64,000 nucleotides of DNA from Hexactinellida sp. DTS-2022 (Eukaryota > Porifera > Hexactinellida): NCBI GenBank assembly GCA_028753945.1, contig JAPNXP010000001.1, positions 17,288,501 through 17,352,500 of the forward strand. Direction: 5' to 3'. The notes beneath the pieces are model-generated. The model did not search any database, was not told the origin of the DNA, and was given only the letters and a program-made list of their open reading frames with translations. Position 1 is the stretch's first letter, and each line of letters starts with the position of its first letter. Positions 10,282 to 22,077 of the stretch are shown piece after piece. The position numbers and the translations under genes are program-made.

Positions 10282-12462
10282 TTAACATGTATAATCTTTT
10301 TTTGACTCAAAAGCAGGCATTTGTTCTCTCGAGGTTAGTGTTGTAAGAATTAATCCATGTCTCGCCTCTTCCCCTGTTACTGATGATGAAGCTTTTGTAA
10401 CCAGTTGAATAGTTCTTTCAACAGCTTGTGTATGGCATGGATATCCTGGTATTTCTATAGGAGTATACACACTATTAAGTAGTACTTCTTTTGAGAGGTG
10501 TTTTGTCAAAGGCGGTTCTGTGATAAGAGATGTTTCCCAATCAATCATATCCACGTATGTTTCAGCAGTGAACCTTATTGAAGGAAGCTTAAATGGGCGA
10601 ATTTCATTCTGTCCAAATGATGAATTGTTGGTGCGGATATCTAAAATAGTGTTCACTGCCTTTTGTCTAATTTGCACATCATTGTCTGCAAGCATCGATA
10701 ACAGAAGGTTTTCTGGATGACAAAAATATGCATTTCTCTGTAGCACATCACAAACTACTTCTTGATCGTAGTCCGGTAACTCTCGCAGTAAAGATATTGC
10801 ATAGAATAGGTTTCTAGGTCCATCTGTGCATATAGAATTACTCTTAATTCTAAACCAAACTGGTGCATAGTAATTGACGATAAAATAGACAATTCGGGAT
10901 AATTCAGGTGTAGGATGGATCGTTGAAATGTAAGATCGAAGTAACCTATTGGCTAAAGTTGTCCATCTAGCATGATGTATAGGGCCAGGTTGCATCGATG
11001 CAAGTTCAGATGAGCAGTTACCAGACTGAACTGCATGACATATATTATATAGATATTTCTGATCTGTACTTAAATTGTTGAGAATCTCGCAATTGATGTA
11101 CTGACTTTTACCGCATATAGGATTATAAACCGCGATTGGCTTGCTAGCAAAATCAGAATTAAGTTCTTTTCCAATTACTCCTTTAAAACTATTGGGTCCA
11201 CTGGTTTTCCCATCTATTCTCTCAAAGAGATGCCTCAATGGAAGTTCATCACTGTGTAATTGGCAAATAAACCAGTGGAGTGGTTTTGAGAACTCTAGTT
11301 CAAGGAGTCTAATACATCCATTATGGATTCCAGTGTTAACTCGAGCTCCATCAGCTCCAACAGCCTTTAAAACTGAATTCCGCTCCCTGCAAAGATCAAC
11401 CAATTCCCTTGCTATATCTTTTGATTTACCAGAACTAGGTGTTACATGGGCAATATACTGATTTCCTGGTTCAGATAAGACGGTGTAATGTTCTTCATTC
11501 ACAGTATCCTGGTGCAGATTTCCATCCTCTCTCTCTACCATCACTCGAGTTTGATCTTTACGGCCATCAAAATAAATCGCAGTGATATCCGTGATATTCT
11601 CGTGAGCTTCGTTAGCTAGAACCCTTCTCACTGAAAATCTCGATCTACGTAGTTTGTTTCTATCAATAATTAGACTATTTTCATCTGGTGTGATAATACC
11701 GTAATCCTGGAGTACTGCGTTGGCTATAGCTGCGCCTGCGCGATCGCTTATCTGATATCTATCACACATTATGGCTAAATTTCGCAATTGATTATGATTA
11801 CGTGTATGCTTGTGATTATTCGATGTATTTGGGTCGTAAGATTCAAACTCTTCAAGGTCACATTCTAAAAATTCCTGCGAAGGTTGATCAGGTTGTTGTC
11901 TCTTCAGTTCGCTTTCTTCTCTTTCATATTGTGCCTCTTTTCTCTTTTGAGCAGCAATATTTTTGGAGGTGGTCGAGCGATCCAAGCTGGATAAAAATAA
12001 TTTTCTAGCGTTTCGCTGATCAAGGAGAAATGGCCACTCGCGGCTTGGTATCTTTTTATCGAAAGAGCAAAAACATTTGCCTTCTTCAATCGGGCATTTA
12101 CAACTCGAGACGTCGAACAGAACATTGAATTCGGAAATTATAGGTTGGACACGGTCAGGTTGTTGCTTGTTTTGGATACTTTTTCCGTGGTATTTAGCTC
12201 TCTCAATAATACCAGAATTGATGTATTGTTTTATTTTGATCTCAGATATTGTTGGTATAGAAGACTTTTCATAGATGCGCACTATTATTTGTGTAAGTTC
12301 TTTCGCAATATCGTCTCTAGTGAATTTCGAATTTTCATTTCTAAGCATTCTGTAATGATTATACAGATCTAGTTTTGTTGGGAGTTGATTTTCTGGTATA
12401 GGTCCAGGGTAACCGAACACAGGATGAAATATTTTACCACGCGTGTATTCTGCCATATTCAA
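10282..12462 (-). CDS. hAT-like transposase, open over 726 aa
   Basis: The sole gene of the element at 9836-13069. It would cut and paste the element by a DDE/RNase H-fold reaction in the nucleus. D299 in YFDGRKD and D371 in GADGARVNTG are likely catalytic acids, and FICQLHSDEL at 398-407 matches the hAT CxxH step. The D-G-A-x-V-N-x-G pattern is the one seen in the decayed hAT gene at 5292-6938. A Cys cluster CKCPIEEGKCFC (121-132) may be a zinc-binding or DNA-contact region. A charged stretch at 168-195 may be a coiled coil. There is no frameshift or stop, and both TIRs are present, so activity is possible. I know this group only as uncharacterised invertebrate proteins; the hAT assignment rests on the motifs plus the 8-bp target duplication. 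Confidence 0.8.
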   Translation of the reverse strand: MNMAEYTRGKIFHPVFGYPGPIPENQLPTKLDLYNHYRMLRNENSKFTRDDIAKELTQIIVRIYEKSSIPTISEIKIKQYINSGIIERAKYHGKSIQNKQQPDRVQPIISEFNVLFDVSSCKCPIEEGKCFCSFDKKIPSREWPFLLDQRNARKLFLSSLDRSTTSKNIAAQKRKEAQYEREESELKRQQPDQPSQEFLECDLEEFESYDPNTSNNHKHTRNHNQLRNLAIMCDRYQISDRAGAAIANAVLQDYGIITPDENSLIIDRNKLRRSRFSVRRVLANEAHENITDITAIYFDGRKDQTRVMVEREDGNLHQDTVNEEHYTVLSEPGNQYIAHVTPSSGKSKDIARELVDLCRERNSVLKAVGADGARVNTGIHNGCIRLLELEFSKPLHWFICQLHSDELPLRHLFERIDGKTSGPNSFKGVIGKELNSDFASKPIAVYNPICGKSQYINCEILNNLSTDQKYLYNICHAVQSGNCSSELASMQPGPIHHARWTTLANRLLRSYISTIHPTPELSRIVYFIVNYYAPVWFRIKSNSICTDGPRNLFYAISLLRELPDYDQEVVCDVLQRNAYFCHPENLLLSMLADNDVQIRQKAVNTILDIRTNNSSFGQNEIRPFKLPSIRFTAETYVDMIDWETSLITEPPLTKHLSKEVLLNSVYTPIEIPGYPCHTQAVERTIQLVTKASSSVTGEEARHGLILTTLTSREQMPAFESKKDYTC

Positions 12463-12679
12463 AGATCAATAAATTATAGGAATAAAAATACTCTAAAGGG
12501 TTGATCTGATCAGAGTATTTATGAAGATACAATAATTAACCATAAATTCCATATTAGATAAATGGTAACTAAGTTAAATGCATGGGTTAAGGAATGTGTA
12601 TGAAATATCTTTAAACCAATTTAATGATGAATTTAGATTTAGACACAGAAATCAACTATGTTTGACAATTATAAAGCTA

Positions 12680-13069
12680 GTGTTATGCATTTTCAAATTT
12701 TGGGAAAGAAGGAGGGAAGGAGGGGGGGGGGGGTGATATTATTAGGGTATGATGGAAAATACAAAGAATTTCTTCATAACTTTAGTATCCTAATAGATGG
12801 AGATTAGCTTTATATACTATTCGACAGCAAATTGGCAACTTACTATTACTAATTAATACATTTAAAGGGGCTAAGTCAAAGGATTTTGAAAATTCGGAGG
12901 ATTTAAGGTCAATTATGTGAAAGTGACACAGCAAAACTATTAAACCGCAAGGGTCAAATCAATATATTTTTCGGATCTAAATTTCTTATAATCCTAGAAA
13001 GGAGTAAAGGCAACTTTTCCCTTAGGTAGAAGTTGATCCGACTAATTGTACTTTTCTTGATCCGGCCTA
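12680..13069 (-). repeat. Right long terminal inverted repeat of the hAT-like element
   Basis: Reverse-complement partner of 9836-10225, ending GATCCGGCCTA next to TTGTTTAC. Confidence 0.85.
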
Positions 13070-13320
13070 TTGTTTACCCATTATCCTGTTGGATGCTAGC
13101 TTCTAGTTTCAATTTGATTTTTGCTATTTAAGAACAACTACATTAATTAATTATTTATATTATAAATTGTAAATGCAAAATTAGTAATCAAGATACATAC
13201 TTGTTTATCTATTACAACATTTAGAGTTTTTCTCTCTCTCAGTTAGAGATTCGGTATCTAGCCCCCTATAACTTAATTACAATCTGGACATTCAAACAAT
13301 CGAGTTTCAATAGTGTCATT

Positions 13321-13446
13321 CAGTGGCGGCGCTACTGATGGAGAACATTACATTAATTTTAAGAATCTTCCCTCGTTGGGACTTGAAGTTGAGGCACACT
13401 CAAATTAAGGTGCCCCACCCACCCTCCCTCCCTCCCTCCACCCCTG
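13321..13446. mobile_element. hAT-type MITE, unit 2 copy
   Basis: Orthologous in position to 239-375. Flanks are GTGTCATT and GTGTCGTT. Confidence 0.7.
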
Positions 13447-13706
13447 GTGTCGTTCTATAAATTCTTCCTTGTGTATGAATATTGTTGACAAATTGCGGCA
13501 ATGTACTCATTGGAAGGAAAGTGTCAGTTTCTGATATATACTATTAATTCAATTAATACAAACTTAAACCTAAAAGATAGTCCAATATGAATATATATAA
13601 TACCGAAAGTATACGTATAGTATAGTATATACAAACAAAGTTCATTCAAGTCCAATAGCAGAATAATTTAAATACGCAAAACTTAGGTAAATGTTTAGAG
13701 ACAATG

Positions 13707-14530
13707 CTACAATTTAGTCTGTATTGGAGCAGGGACACACTTTATACCGATAACACTATAACTCTCACTCTTGCAATCAAGACTCCCTCCACTTGCTACA
13801 GATAAGCAGATGAAACAAAACTTAGTACTGCATTTGCAACATGTCATTGTGTTGCAGTCGACAGTATGCTCGATAAGAGTAGTACATCTCTTGTTTGGAC
13901 ACGCTCTCCATTTCGGAATGGATATTATTTTCCCATTAGCATCAGAAAAATCCTTCTTAGGACAATTTCTCAATGTTTCAATGCTCTCTCTCATACAATT
14001 TGCATTCCCACAAATTTTATGGTTTCCCATATTTTTCCATTCCTTCAGACAATACCAGCAAAACATGAAAGGATTTCCTGCTTTTTTCGGGAAAATTGTA
14101 CAATGAACTTCCGGAGTACCAGGATTTTGTCTTGAGCATAAAGTGCGACACTGTGGACATTCCTGAATATCTTGACTCTCATAGAAGTTTGTGGTTATTG
14201 CAGTTGTAAAGAAAAGTTCTTCTTATTATTAGGAAGTCCAAATTGAATTATATCTTCAGGAGATATTATTTTAGTACACACTGTGCAGGTAATCTCATAT
14301 TTCATTACTTCTACTTGATGCCACGCGTGGTCGAGGAGATCGTTTGGACAAATGTAATGTCCACATTTCATTTTTATCCCATCATCTTCAAAACATACAC
14401 TACATTTATCTTTAGGATGGATAGAAGAAACTTTTCTATCTTGATCTCGCAATTGAGCAAATAGCATATAACAGCTTCTAGCTTGGGTAAATATTTTATC
14501 TTTTTCATCAAATGGGTTAGCGAGGGCCAT
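13707..14530 (-). pseudogene. RBR E3 ligase-like copy B, frameshifted
   Basis: Nearly identical to copy A at both ends. The N-terminal part (14195-14530) covers RING1, and the C-terminal frame (13707-14066 and the bases before it) covers IBR and RING2 with DCNTMTC intact. Near 14225 a base is missing relative to copy A: TTCTTATTATTAGG against TTCTTCTTTATTAGG. This shifts the frame just after GLPN, between RING1 and IBR, and the protein would end shortly after. An additional upstream ATG at 14563 is in frame but has no counterpart in copy A. A RING1-only product is possible, but decay of a recent duplicate is the simpler reading. The base should be confirmed from reads because a single indel decides it. 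Confidence 0.8.
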
Positions 14531-15764
14531 ACTAAGTATACAGTGTATTGCAATAAATAACAATTAATTCTTGTTTTTAATAATGGTAGACCCAGGTAGA
14601 GAATCAATACACAGTCCAATAAAGAAATTATTATATGTACTTCCTACAAACGAAACATTATCGTAAGTGATTCCTCAGCTCATTAGCTTATAAGGATAAT
14701 TTACTTAAGACCAGTACAAACTTGGGCATAGGAAGGTGTTTAGAGTGGAAATTTGACCTTTTCCGCCCTACATTAACTAATTACCCAGCCCAGAGTTGGA
14801 ATCGGGTCCACTTCTCAGCCCGAATTTATCAAGAATTATGTTATGAGTAATTGGTCCCTTTATAAAATCGTTACGGGAAGCATTTTCTACTTTTGCATAA
14901 ATTAACTGAGATATTGTAAATATAATTATAGATTAACTAGAAAAATCAGAACAGCAGAAGTGCGGAACATTATATTTACGCTAGAAGTCGACCTGATTTG
15001 TGCCCCATTGAACCTTAACCAAACCGACCTAACCCAATCCACCCAAAATTGTTTGGAATTGGTTAAAGAGCCAAGATACTTGCAGTGTGATTTGATTCAG
15101 ATGCCGAACGTCTGGTCTGACTTTATGACTCAGAAATTCCAGGATAAACCCCTGGTTTTGTTCCGTACTAATTTTACCTCAGAAATAGTGCCACCTTTAG
15201 GGTTTAATTTATATCAAGTGTATTATCTTTAGGAATTAGGATAATTAGAATATTTCATACATTTTTTAATAGTATAATCTCGGTCACTTCAAGATGGATC
15301 ACCCACTAAGCGGTCACGCAATATGTTATAAAATGTCTATTGATTCTAATTTTTGTTTTGTTTTGTTTGAATTCATCTAATTTCCACAACTGAAGTCCAA
15401 TTAAATTTTATCCCGATATTATAATCAATATTTCATTCAAACATTACGGTTAATACGAATTCGAGATACGGAGTAAGATTTTGCATTCCCCTTTATTTGG
15501 GTAGCCAAAGAACTAGATGAATTCAAGAACCCTAAAATGTGTCCTTTAGGTGGTTAATTATGGCCGACTCGTTGGATTTGGAAATAGCGGACTATACCCA
15601 AAAGACACAAATTGCTTTAAAGAATAAACATTAAAAATATAAAATCTAATAAAAATATACAATTAATGTTGCTAGCGGGCGGACTAATAAATACTAATAT
15701 ATAATAAAGTTCATTTTGAATTTAATCCAATTCGTTTGCCTATTTGTAAATGATAACTATAACC
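14531..15764. other. Spacer 5' of RBR-B
   Basis: No gene. It is collinear with 1452-2620. Near 14648 the RBR upstream region carries AAACGAAAC, which resembles an IRF half-site; copy A has AAACGAAAT. A 90-codon open stretch at 14960-15232 is not kept in unit 1. Confidence 0.55.
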
Positions 15765-17048
15765 GTGACCTTCGTTATATAAGGCCTTACTACTACTCCG
15801 AACCATGGATTACTTAAGGCCATTGATTATTAGCTGACATATATTTATCTCATTAGCTAGTAATGACAGACCTGAGAAATGCATTATAATTGTATAGGAA
15901 GTTAGGAACATGATATCAAGGCATACATAACACCCTTTAGAATTGTGATATATCACCATTTGATTACGTAATCGCTATTTTTCGTGGGAATTATCGTGTT
16001 TTATAGCCTGCATTTAACATAGTTAAACGCGTTATAAATGTTCAAAATTGGAACACCAGGATGTCCATAACTATTTGAATGAAATATATCGAAATTATAA
16101 ATGGAATGTTAACACATTCCTCGGTTGCCAGGGAAATGAATATTTCCTAAAATGAGCCATTACTCAAAAACTATCAATATTATGTAAACTATGCTAATAC
16201 TGATCTATCCGCAATAGGTAACTTCCTATTCATTGATAATACATTTTATAGGCCTAACTTCAATATTTTTTTAGATAATGAGATAATTATCACTTAATTC
16301 CTTATGAGGTAGGTAATACACTCATTATCTCAAAGATTATTGAAGTTAGGCCTAGAAAATGTATTATCAATGTATAGTGTAATACAGTATTATCTTACCA
16401 CTAGATATCCCTAGTTCACTAGTATTAGACCACCCAACTAGAGTCGATAGATACACAGTATATATTAGATTAGTATAGATCTTTAGTTAGTACAATCTTA
16501 ATAACGTATTTCTTTCTATGTTCTATTGGTATTTAGCATATCATTAAATTCCTAATCAACACAGTCACAATAGGAAGTTACCTATTGCGGATATATCAGT
16601 ATTAGCATAGTTTACATAATATTGATAGTTTTTGAGTAATGGCTCATTTAGGAAATATACATTTCCCTGGCAACCGAGGAATGTGTCAACATTCCATTTA
16701 TAATTTCGATATATTTCATTCAAATAGTTATGGACATCCTGGTGTTCCAATTTTGAACATTTATAACGCGTTTAACTATGTTAAATGCAGGCTATAAAAC
16801 ACGATAATTCCCACGAAAAATAGCGATTACGTAATCAAATGGTGATATATCACAATTCTAAAGGGTGTTATGTATGCCTTGATATCATGTTCGTAACTTC
16901 CTATACAATTATAATGCATTTCTCAGGTCTGTCATTACTAGCTAATGAGATAAATATATGTCAGCTAATAATCAATGGCCTTTAAGTAATCCATGGTCCA
17001 GCAAAATATACTCAGTTGAGTAGTAAGGCCTTATATAACGAAGGTCAC
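15765..17048. mobile_element. Long palindromic MITE (fold-back) with a nested palindrome
   Basis: Arms 15765-16230 and 16571-17048 are reverse complements over about 470 bases, starting GTGACCTTCGTTATATAAGG. The middle holds a second palindrome at 16228-16375 around GGCCTAACTTCAAT. Unit 1 lacks it (empty site near 2620). No transposase was found. Superfamily unknown. Confidence 0.75.
16228..16375. repeat. Inner palindrome of the fold-back MITE
   Basis: GATAATACATTTTATAGGCC at the left is matched by GGCCTAGAAAATGTATTATC at the right, with TAGATAATGAG and CTCATTATCT inside. It may be a separate small MITE. Confidence 0.65.
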
Positions 17049-17246
17049 GCTAAAACTAATTTCATGATATGAATTTGTAAATGTGTATATTACGAAATCT
17101 GCATACTTGTTTACCTTAACAATCTTTGGGAAAAACGCTTTTATAATGGGATCAGAGGCGTAGCTAGACCTGGATGAAGGTCCGGCACTGGTAGATTATT
17201 GTTGCGGCATTTCCGCACTATAGTATTATACTAGTGGGAATTTTTG

Positions 17247-18930
17247 CACAGTGGCACGAAATGGTCAAATCCTGGAAGTTGCTATTTAGGTGTAAGATAG
17301 CGCATTAAACTATATTATTTACCTATGGGAAATCGCATTCATAGAATCCATTAGTGAAATTAGATTTTTTCTATGCCTTCAGATGTGAAAGTTATGACGT
17401 CATTGTCACTTTTTTGAAAGTGTAAAAATCCACCTAATTGCTCAAAACTCACATTTCATATCAGTTAGAAACGTGAAAATTAATGGACGTTATGTATACT
17501 AATAGTGCCTACATATTACTCACCAAAAATCACGAATATACTTATTCATTATCAAATTACTACGTCATCATGACAATACAAATTTTTTGGAAATTCACTT
17601 AATCGCACATAATTCGCACCGTCAACGAGATACACTCTGAAAATTAATAGAACATAACATTAATGATGATGACACGTTGGTCACACCAGATTTCCATTAT
17701 GCTTGCTCATTATGCTTGCTCATTATCGCATTATGACGTAATCACAAAATTTCGCATTGTAAAATTTGACTATTTTAGGCCTATTTACGCTACATAATCA
17801 ATGTTAGAAGTATATAAACCACACACCTCCCAAGAAAGCGGCTGGTGTGTGGTTGTGTTATGCCGCAAAGCGACTTAGAAAGCGAAGCGCGCTAGTTACC
17901 AACTAAATTTTGAATATATTATATGATTTTTGTGGCATACCGGATATCATTTGGTCCATATTTAGTATAAAAGTTGGTCTGCACACCTAATAGCTTGCTT
18001 AGATATATTTAAAATCAATTACTCAAGGTTATTCCAATAGAAAATATCGTAAACTAATAATTAAAACACGATAGCAGCCTTTTCTAAATTCAGCTAACCA
18101 AACAGCTAACCAACCACAATGTTTACATACAACATCAAAATTGGAATTTATGTTAAATTTCAAGTGTCCCAGTAAGTTCGAGGTAACTAAACTAAATTAT
18201 CGGGAACTTTCGGGAATTTAGAATTGGCTTTATTACCGTATTTCCTTGAATAGTAGCCCCCCTTCGAATAATCGCCCCCCTTGAATAATCGCCCCCCCAA
18301 ATAGGTCCTAATTATTTTTTGACACCGCCTAGAATAACCGTTGATATCAAATAATCGCCTCCCTACAATTATTGACTCTCTCAAATGATTATATTCCACA
18401 AATATTCGCCATTCTCGAAAATCATAACATTTTCTTGGGCCTAAATGGGGCTTGAAATCAATAATCGCCCCGGCTACTATTCAAGGCAATACGGTATATA
18501 GATAATTTAAAATGCTATCATATAAAACCTACGAGAAAACTTGACAGAACGCGACAGATATAGTTTTTAAACTTTGTAGTCAACTAACGGTTGAAATATC
18601 TAATATTGAATTTAGCAATTTATTGAACGTGATTATTTTATGTGATAATTATTAGAACTAGGATTAAATACTCACCGTTATTATGAAACTCATCAATACT
18701 AGCAACCAAAAGAAGTCGTTAGAATGCACTAGTTGTATTTATTTTAAGAATTGAGTGTGATAATGCACACTGTTCATTTGTGGTTTCGAATAATTCTTTC
18801 TGAACAATTAGAATAGTCACACTAGGCAAATTCCAAACGTGAGGTATTACAGCTATTTTTATATTTTTGAAGTAATATTATATTCAGCTTTCAGTTTAGC
18901 ATTAAACTTGTTACGATATATGAGATTAAA
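17247..18930. other. Unit 2-specific non-coding insert
   Basis: No gene was recognised. It replaces the matching part of unit 1 (2830-3080). GCGAAGCGCGCTAGT near 17880-17895 looks like a canonical Helitron 3' end (hairpin then CTAGT), but no 5' partner was found. The MITE 18234-18498 lies inside. Confidence 0.45.
18234..18498. mobile_element. MITE with ACCGTATTTCC termini
   Basis: TACCGTATTTCCTTGAATAG at the left pairs with CTATTCAAGGCAATACGGTA at the right, bounded by TA. Repeats of AATAATCGCCCCCC lie inside. This type of end is common in invertebrate MITEs. Confidence 0.7.
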
Positions 18931-19379
18931 AAATTGGCGTACAGACGAAGAGTGATAATATCTAAAGTGCCGACTTTGACAAGACAATTAAGTAGTCTTA
19001 AGACTAACCTTTATAAATCAGCAACACAATTATGGCACAAACTAAGCACAATATAAAAATTCATGCACTGCTAAAAGGTTTAGTAGTATTAAAAATTAAA
19101 ATATCTATCGATTGCATTTAAATGAATAGTCGCCACTATTTATAATATTTATGCTATAAAAACTTAACGAGGTGTTAAAATGTCCCAAATAAAATACCTA
19201 CAAATATAAAGAAAATCAGCAAATTAAACTCTGTTCTCAGGAGAGGATATACGTATATATTAATGAATAATTAATATCAAATAATCAAAATTGATCTTCA
19301 AGGGAAATCTTTCATTCATCAAAAAATATTTGAAATATCTATTGGCTGTTCTATGCAATAAGAATAAAGTATTACAATA

Positions 19380-20635
19380 TTAACAACCTCCTGGTAATCT
19401 AACGACTAATACAATATTTGAACCTTCACGAATACCATAATCTGATAATATCATCACCTTACCACCTTGATTGACTTCTAGTTCTTTAGAGCAGTGGAGC
19501 AGTCGTTGTTGTTCTACACCGATACCAGTTGATGTTTGCACTCTAACTTTCAGGTCCGAAATTGTAAAATTCTAAAACATAATAAGTTAATAATGACGGA
19601 ACACACAATTGAATACCAATAGTAAAGCAATCTATTAGTGTGGGATGGAGGGGTGAAATTGCCCGCCTATGTCCTCCATACATTAAGCTTTATGTAACTT
19701 TGTATAAAAATGATAGCTAAATTGGTATTTCTCATTGGAAGCACTACTCTAAAGTGATTAATTGGGAAATACTAATTTAGTAAACCCCGGTATTGTGAAT
19801 ATTTACATAGTATGTAAATTTAGCAAACAATTTCCTAGATAATAGTACTTGTCCGTAGTAATAATCTACTCCAAGTATTAAAAATAACTACTAATAAATT
19901 GTACAACTCCGTGGGCCCCTGACTTTGGCTGTGGAGAACAGCTATTGTATTAACTGGTAAATAGCTAGTGACCCGTCGCCATTTAAATTCCACAAAGGGC
20001 TGTTAGAATAGGCGTGAGTTTATCTGATAATTATGCAAACATACTTATAACACTATGCAGTGGTGGTTTGCCAAAAAAAGAAGTGGGGAGGCGCTCCCTT
20101 TTCAAATTTAGCATTTTATTAGAAAACATAGGTGAAAACGTCCCCCAATAATGAATCTATAGATAACTGATAGGAAGGAGCGCCCCCCCTGGGATAAAAG
20201 CGACCCCCCTAGCGAAATAAGTGGGGGGGGGGCGCGCCTCCCCGAGCCCCCCCCCAAAACATCAATGACACTATGTAAAGTATAAATGCGCAATATGGAA
20301 CAGGCTCAATTTATTAAAAGATTTTGCAAACACAGTCTGATACAGCAAAGCCGCTTAATCGGAAGACGGATAAGTGGAATTACATTAACCTAAACGAAGT
20401 TTGGGAAAGAAATTCATGCCTAATTGCATAATTTACAGTAATTAATTGGAGAATTGGACAAATGGAATAGAATTCCTTCTCCAGATGCGTCCGATAAAGA
20501 GGCTTAAACATTATAAGATTAATTTTGAATGCAATCAATTACAACAAGGATTAAATACTAAACCTTCATCTTGGTCTTTTCAATAGGAATAGTTCGTGTC
20601 TTTCCTTCTAAGCCAGAAATATATATGTTGTTCGT
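19380..20635 (-). pseudogene. Ubiquitin-like modifier UBL-2, start codon lost
   Basis: Exon 2 (19380-19571) is intact: helix, GVEQQRLLHCSKELE, SDYGIREGSN and LVVRLPGGC, then TAA. Exon 1 (20564-20635) matches UBL-1 codon for codon except that the initiator is ACG instead of ATG (20633-20635). The intron 19572-20563 has acceptor TTTAG and donor AAG/GTTTAG, and holds a hAT MITE. Everything after Met1 is conserved, so either translation starts at ACG, the protein starts in an unseen upstream exon, or the copy is newly silenced. The upstream reading frame stays open for some 20 codons without an ATG. I call it a probable pseudogene, with non-AUG use as the alternative. Confidence 0.7.
20058..20267. 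mobile_element. hAT-type MITE in the UBL-2 intron
   Basis: It starts CAGTGGTGGTTT and ends AAAACATCAATG, an imperfect inverted repeat. It is flanked by ACACTATG on both sides (20050-20057 and 20268-20275). Unit 1 has the single-copy empty site near 4158. Confidence 0.8.
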
Positions 20636-22077
20636 GATTTCAGATGTCAATCTTGATCTAAAGCAAATTAAATCTATAAGCAAGACTGCCGAGGTCCAGG
20701 AGGGCGCCAGTAAGGTTCCAAATTTAAGTGGTACCAATGCTGATGATCAAATGGTCTAAGATACGGTAATTACGAGGTAATGGTACATAAAGCATCCTTC
20801 CCAGAAAATTTTGAAGATTATCCTACAATTTGAGCTATCCTACAATTTGAGCACATTTCGAAGAAAAACTAAATTGCACTTGTTTATCCTCGTAACATCT
20901 TACTTGAAGGTTCAATTTTAACCTGGCTGATTGCATTGAAATTTTAAATTTTGTTAATATCCTGAATATTAGTAACTAAAGCAGTCGAAAAAATACTCAT
21001 GGTCTAGTATTTATATTTACGGAGTACTTAGAGTTTCTTAGTATGCGTTTGAAACTCAATGAAGTGAAAAAATTTAGTATGTGACAATCAGACACATGTA
21101 TTAGGACACATGTATCGTGTTGTTTCAAATAAGCGCATCGTCGCTTATTCTTTCCGCGGGGCAAATTTTTCCTCAATTTTTTTTGAAAAATCCAGAAAAT
21201 AATATTTTGGTGGATTCTAATGGTTGTTGTCAGCGACTGAAAACATACTAAAGTTGCAAAATCAATGTGATTACACTCCAGTTATAAAACAATGCCATTT
21301 TCAATGACCAGGCGCATATTTATTTTTGATTATTTTGGCGCATATTTATTCTTATTTTGGAATTTAAGCCAATATATCTATTTGTTTGGAGGGTTATAGT
21401 AATGTGTTCTTAGTAAGTACAAAGATTTCAATCCAAAGAAATATTTAATAAGAAAGTAAATACCCGTTTTTAATTCAACTCCGAAATCAATTATAATGAA
21501 CTATACAAAATAAACCAATAATATCATTTCATGGTAAATCTACTTAATATAGTACTTATGTTAAATCAAATTCACTAGTTTGAAGTGCCTATGATTTATT
21601 TATATATCACGGAGAAAGGATATTTGGTTACTGCTTACTTCTTCCAAGTTATATACAACCCTATTTGGATTAAAATGCTCGTGGCATTTATTTCAATAAC
21701 AAACAATTTTAACAAAGAGAATACATTAATTATGTAAATTTTGTGAAGTTTAGTAGAACTTTCAGCTAATAAAATAGTTGGTGTGTGTCACTTGTGTGAT
21801 ACAACTTACTTAATGTATTGGCTAATGAATTTCCAATAACTCTTTTAGAATTCACTACTTTCAGATAAGTAGTGTTCGGAAAAAACCGTCCTTTTCTAGA
21901 AAAGACCGGGATAAGTGGAAAAAACCGCCCTTTTCTGGAATTTTCTGCCTTTTTCTATTGACTGGCTTACGCATAATTAATATATTTCATTGACAGGGCG
22001 GATACTATTTCACTGTCTACAGTCAATTAAATGCTAAATTCCGATTTTTTCCTATTCTGTTTTCTATCTTACGGTGG
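20636..22077. other. UBL-2 5' flank and duplicon tail
   Basis: No gene. It is collinear with the UBL-1 and UBL-3 flanks up to about 21740. A short GAAAAAACCG-type repeat lies near 21880-21930. Confidence 0.5.

Larger units (their letters stand above)
9836..13069. mobile_element. Apparently complete hAT-like transposon with ~400-bp TIRs
   Basis: Termini are TAGGCCGGATC and GATCCGGCCTA, flanked by identical 8-bp duplications TTGTTTAC (9828-9835 and 13070-13077). Unit 3 shows the empty site (AACTTGTTTACCCATTAT near 25083). The inverted repeats span about 9836-10225 and 12680-13069 and differ at only a few sites, including a poly-C/G run. One open transposase lies between. The whole element is 3234 bp and looks young. 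Confidence 0.88.
13078..21780. repeat. Segmental duplication unit 2 (RBR-B + UBL-2)
   Basis: The second duplicon runs parallel to unit 1 over the RBR flank, RBR, spacer, UBL and UBL 5' flank. It is longer because of the palindromic MITE at 15765-17048, extra sequence at 17247-18930 and a hAT MITE in the UBL intron. Confidence 0.85.

Noticed and set aside
14960-15232. 90-codon frame between RBR-B and UBL-2
   Set aside because: The matching DNA in unit 1 (about 1880-2150) has indels that break the frame, so it is not conserved as protein.
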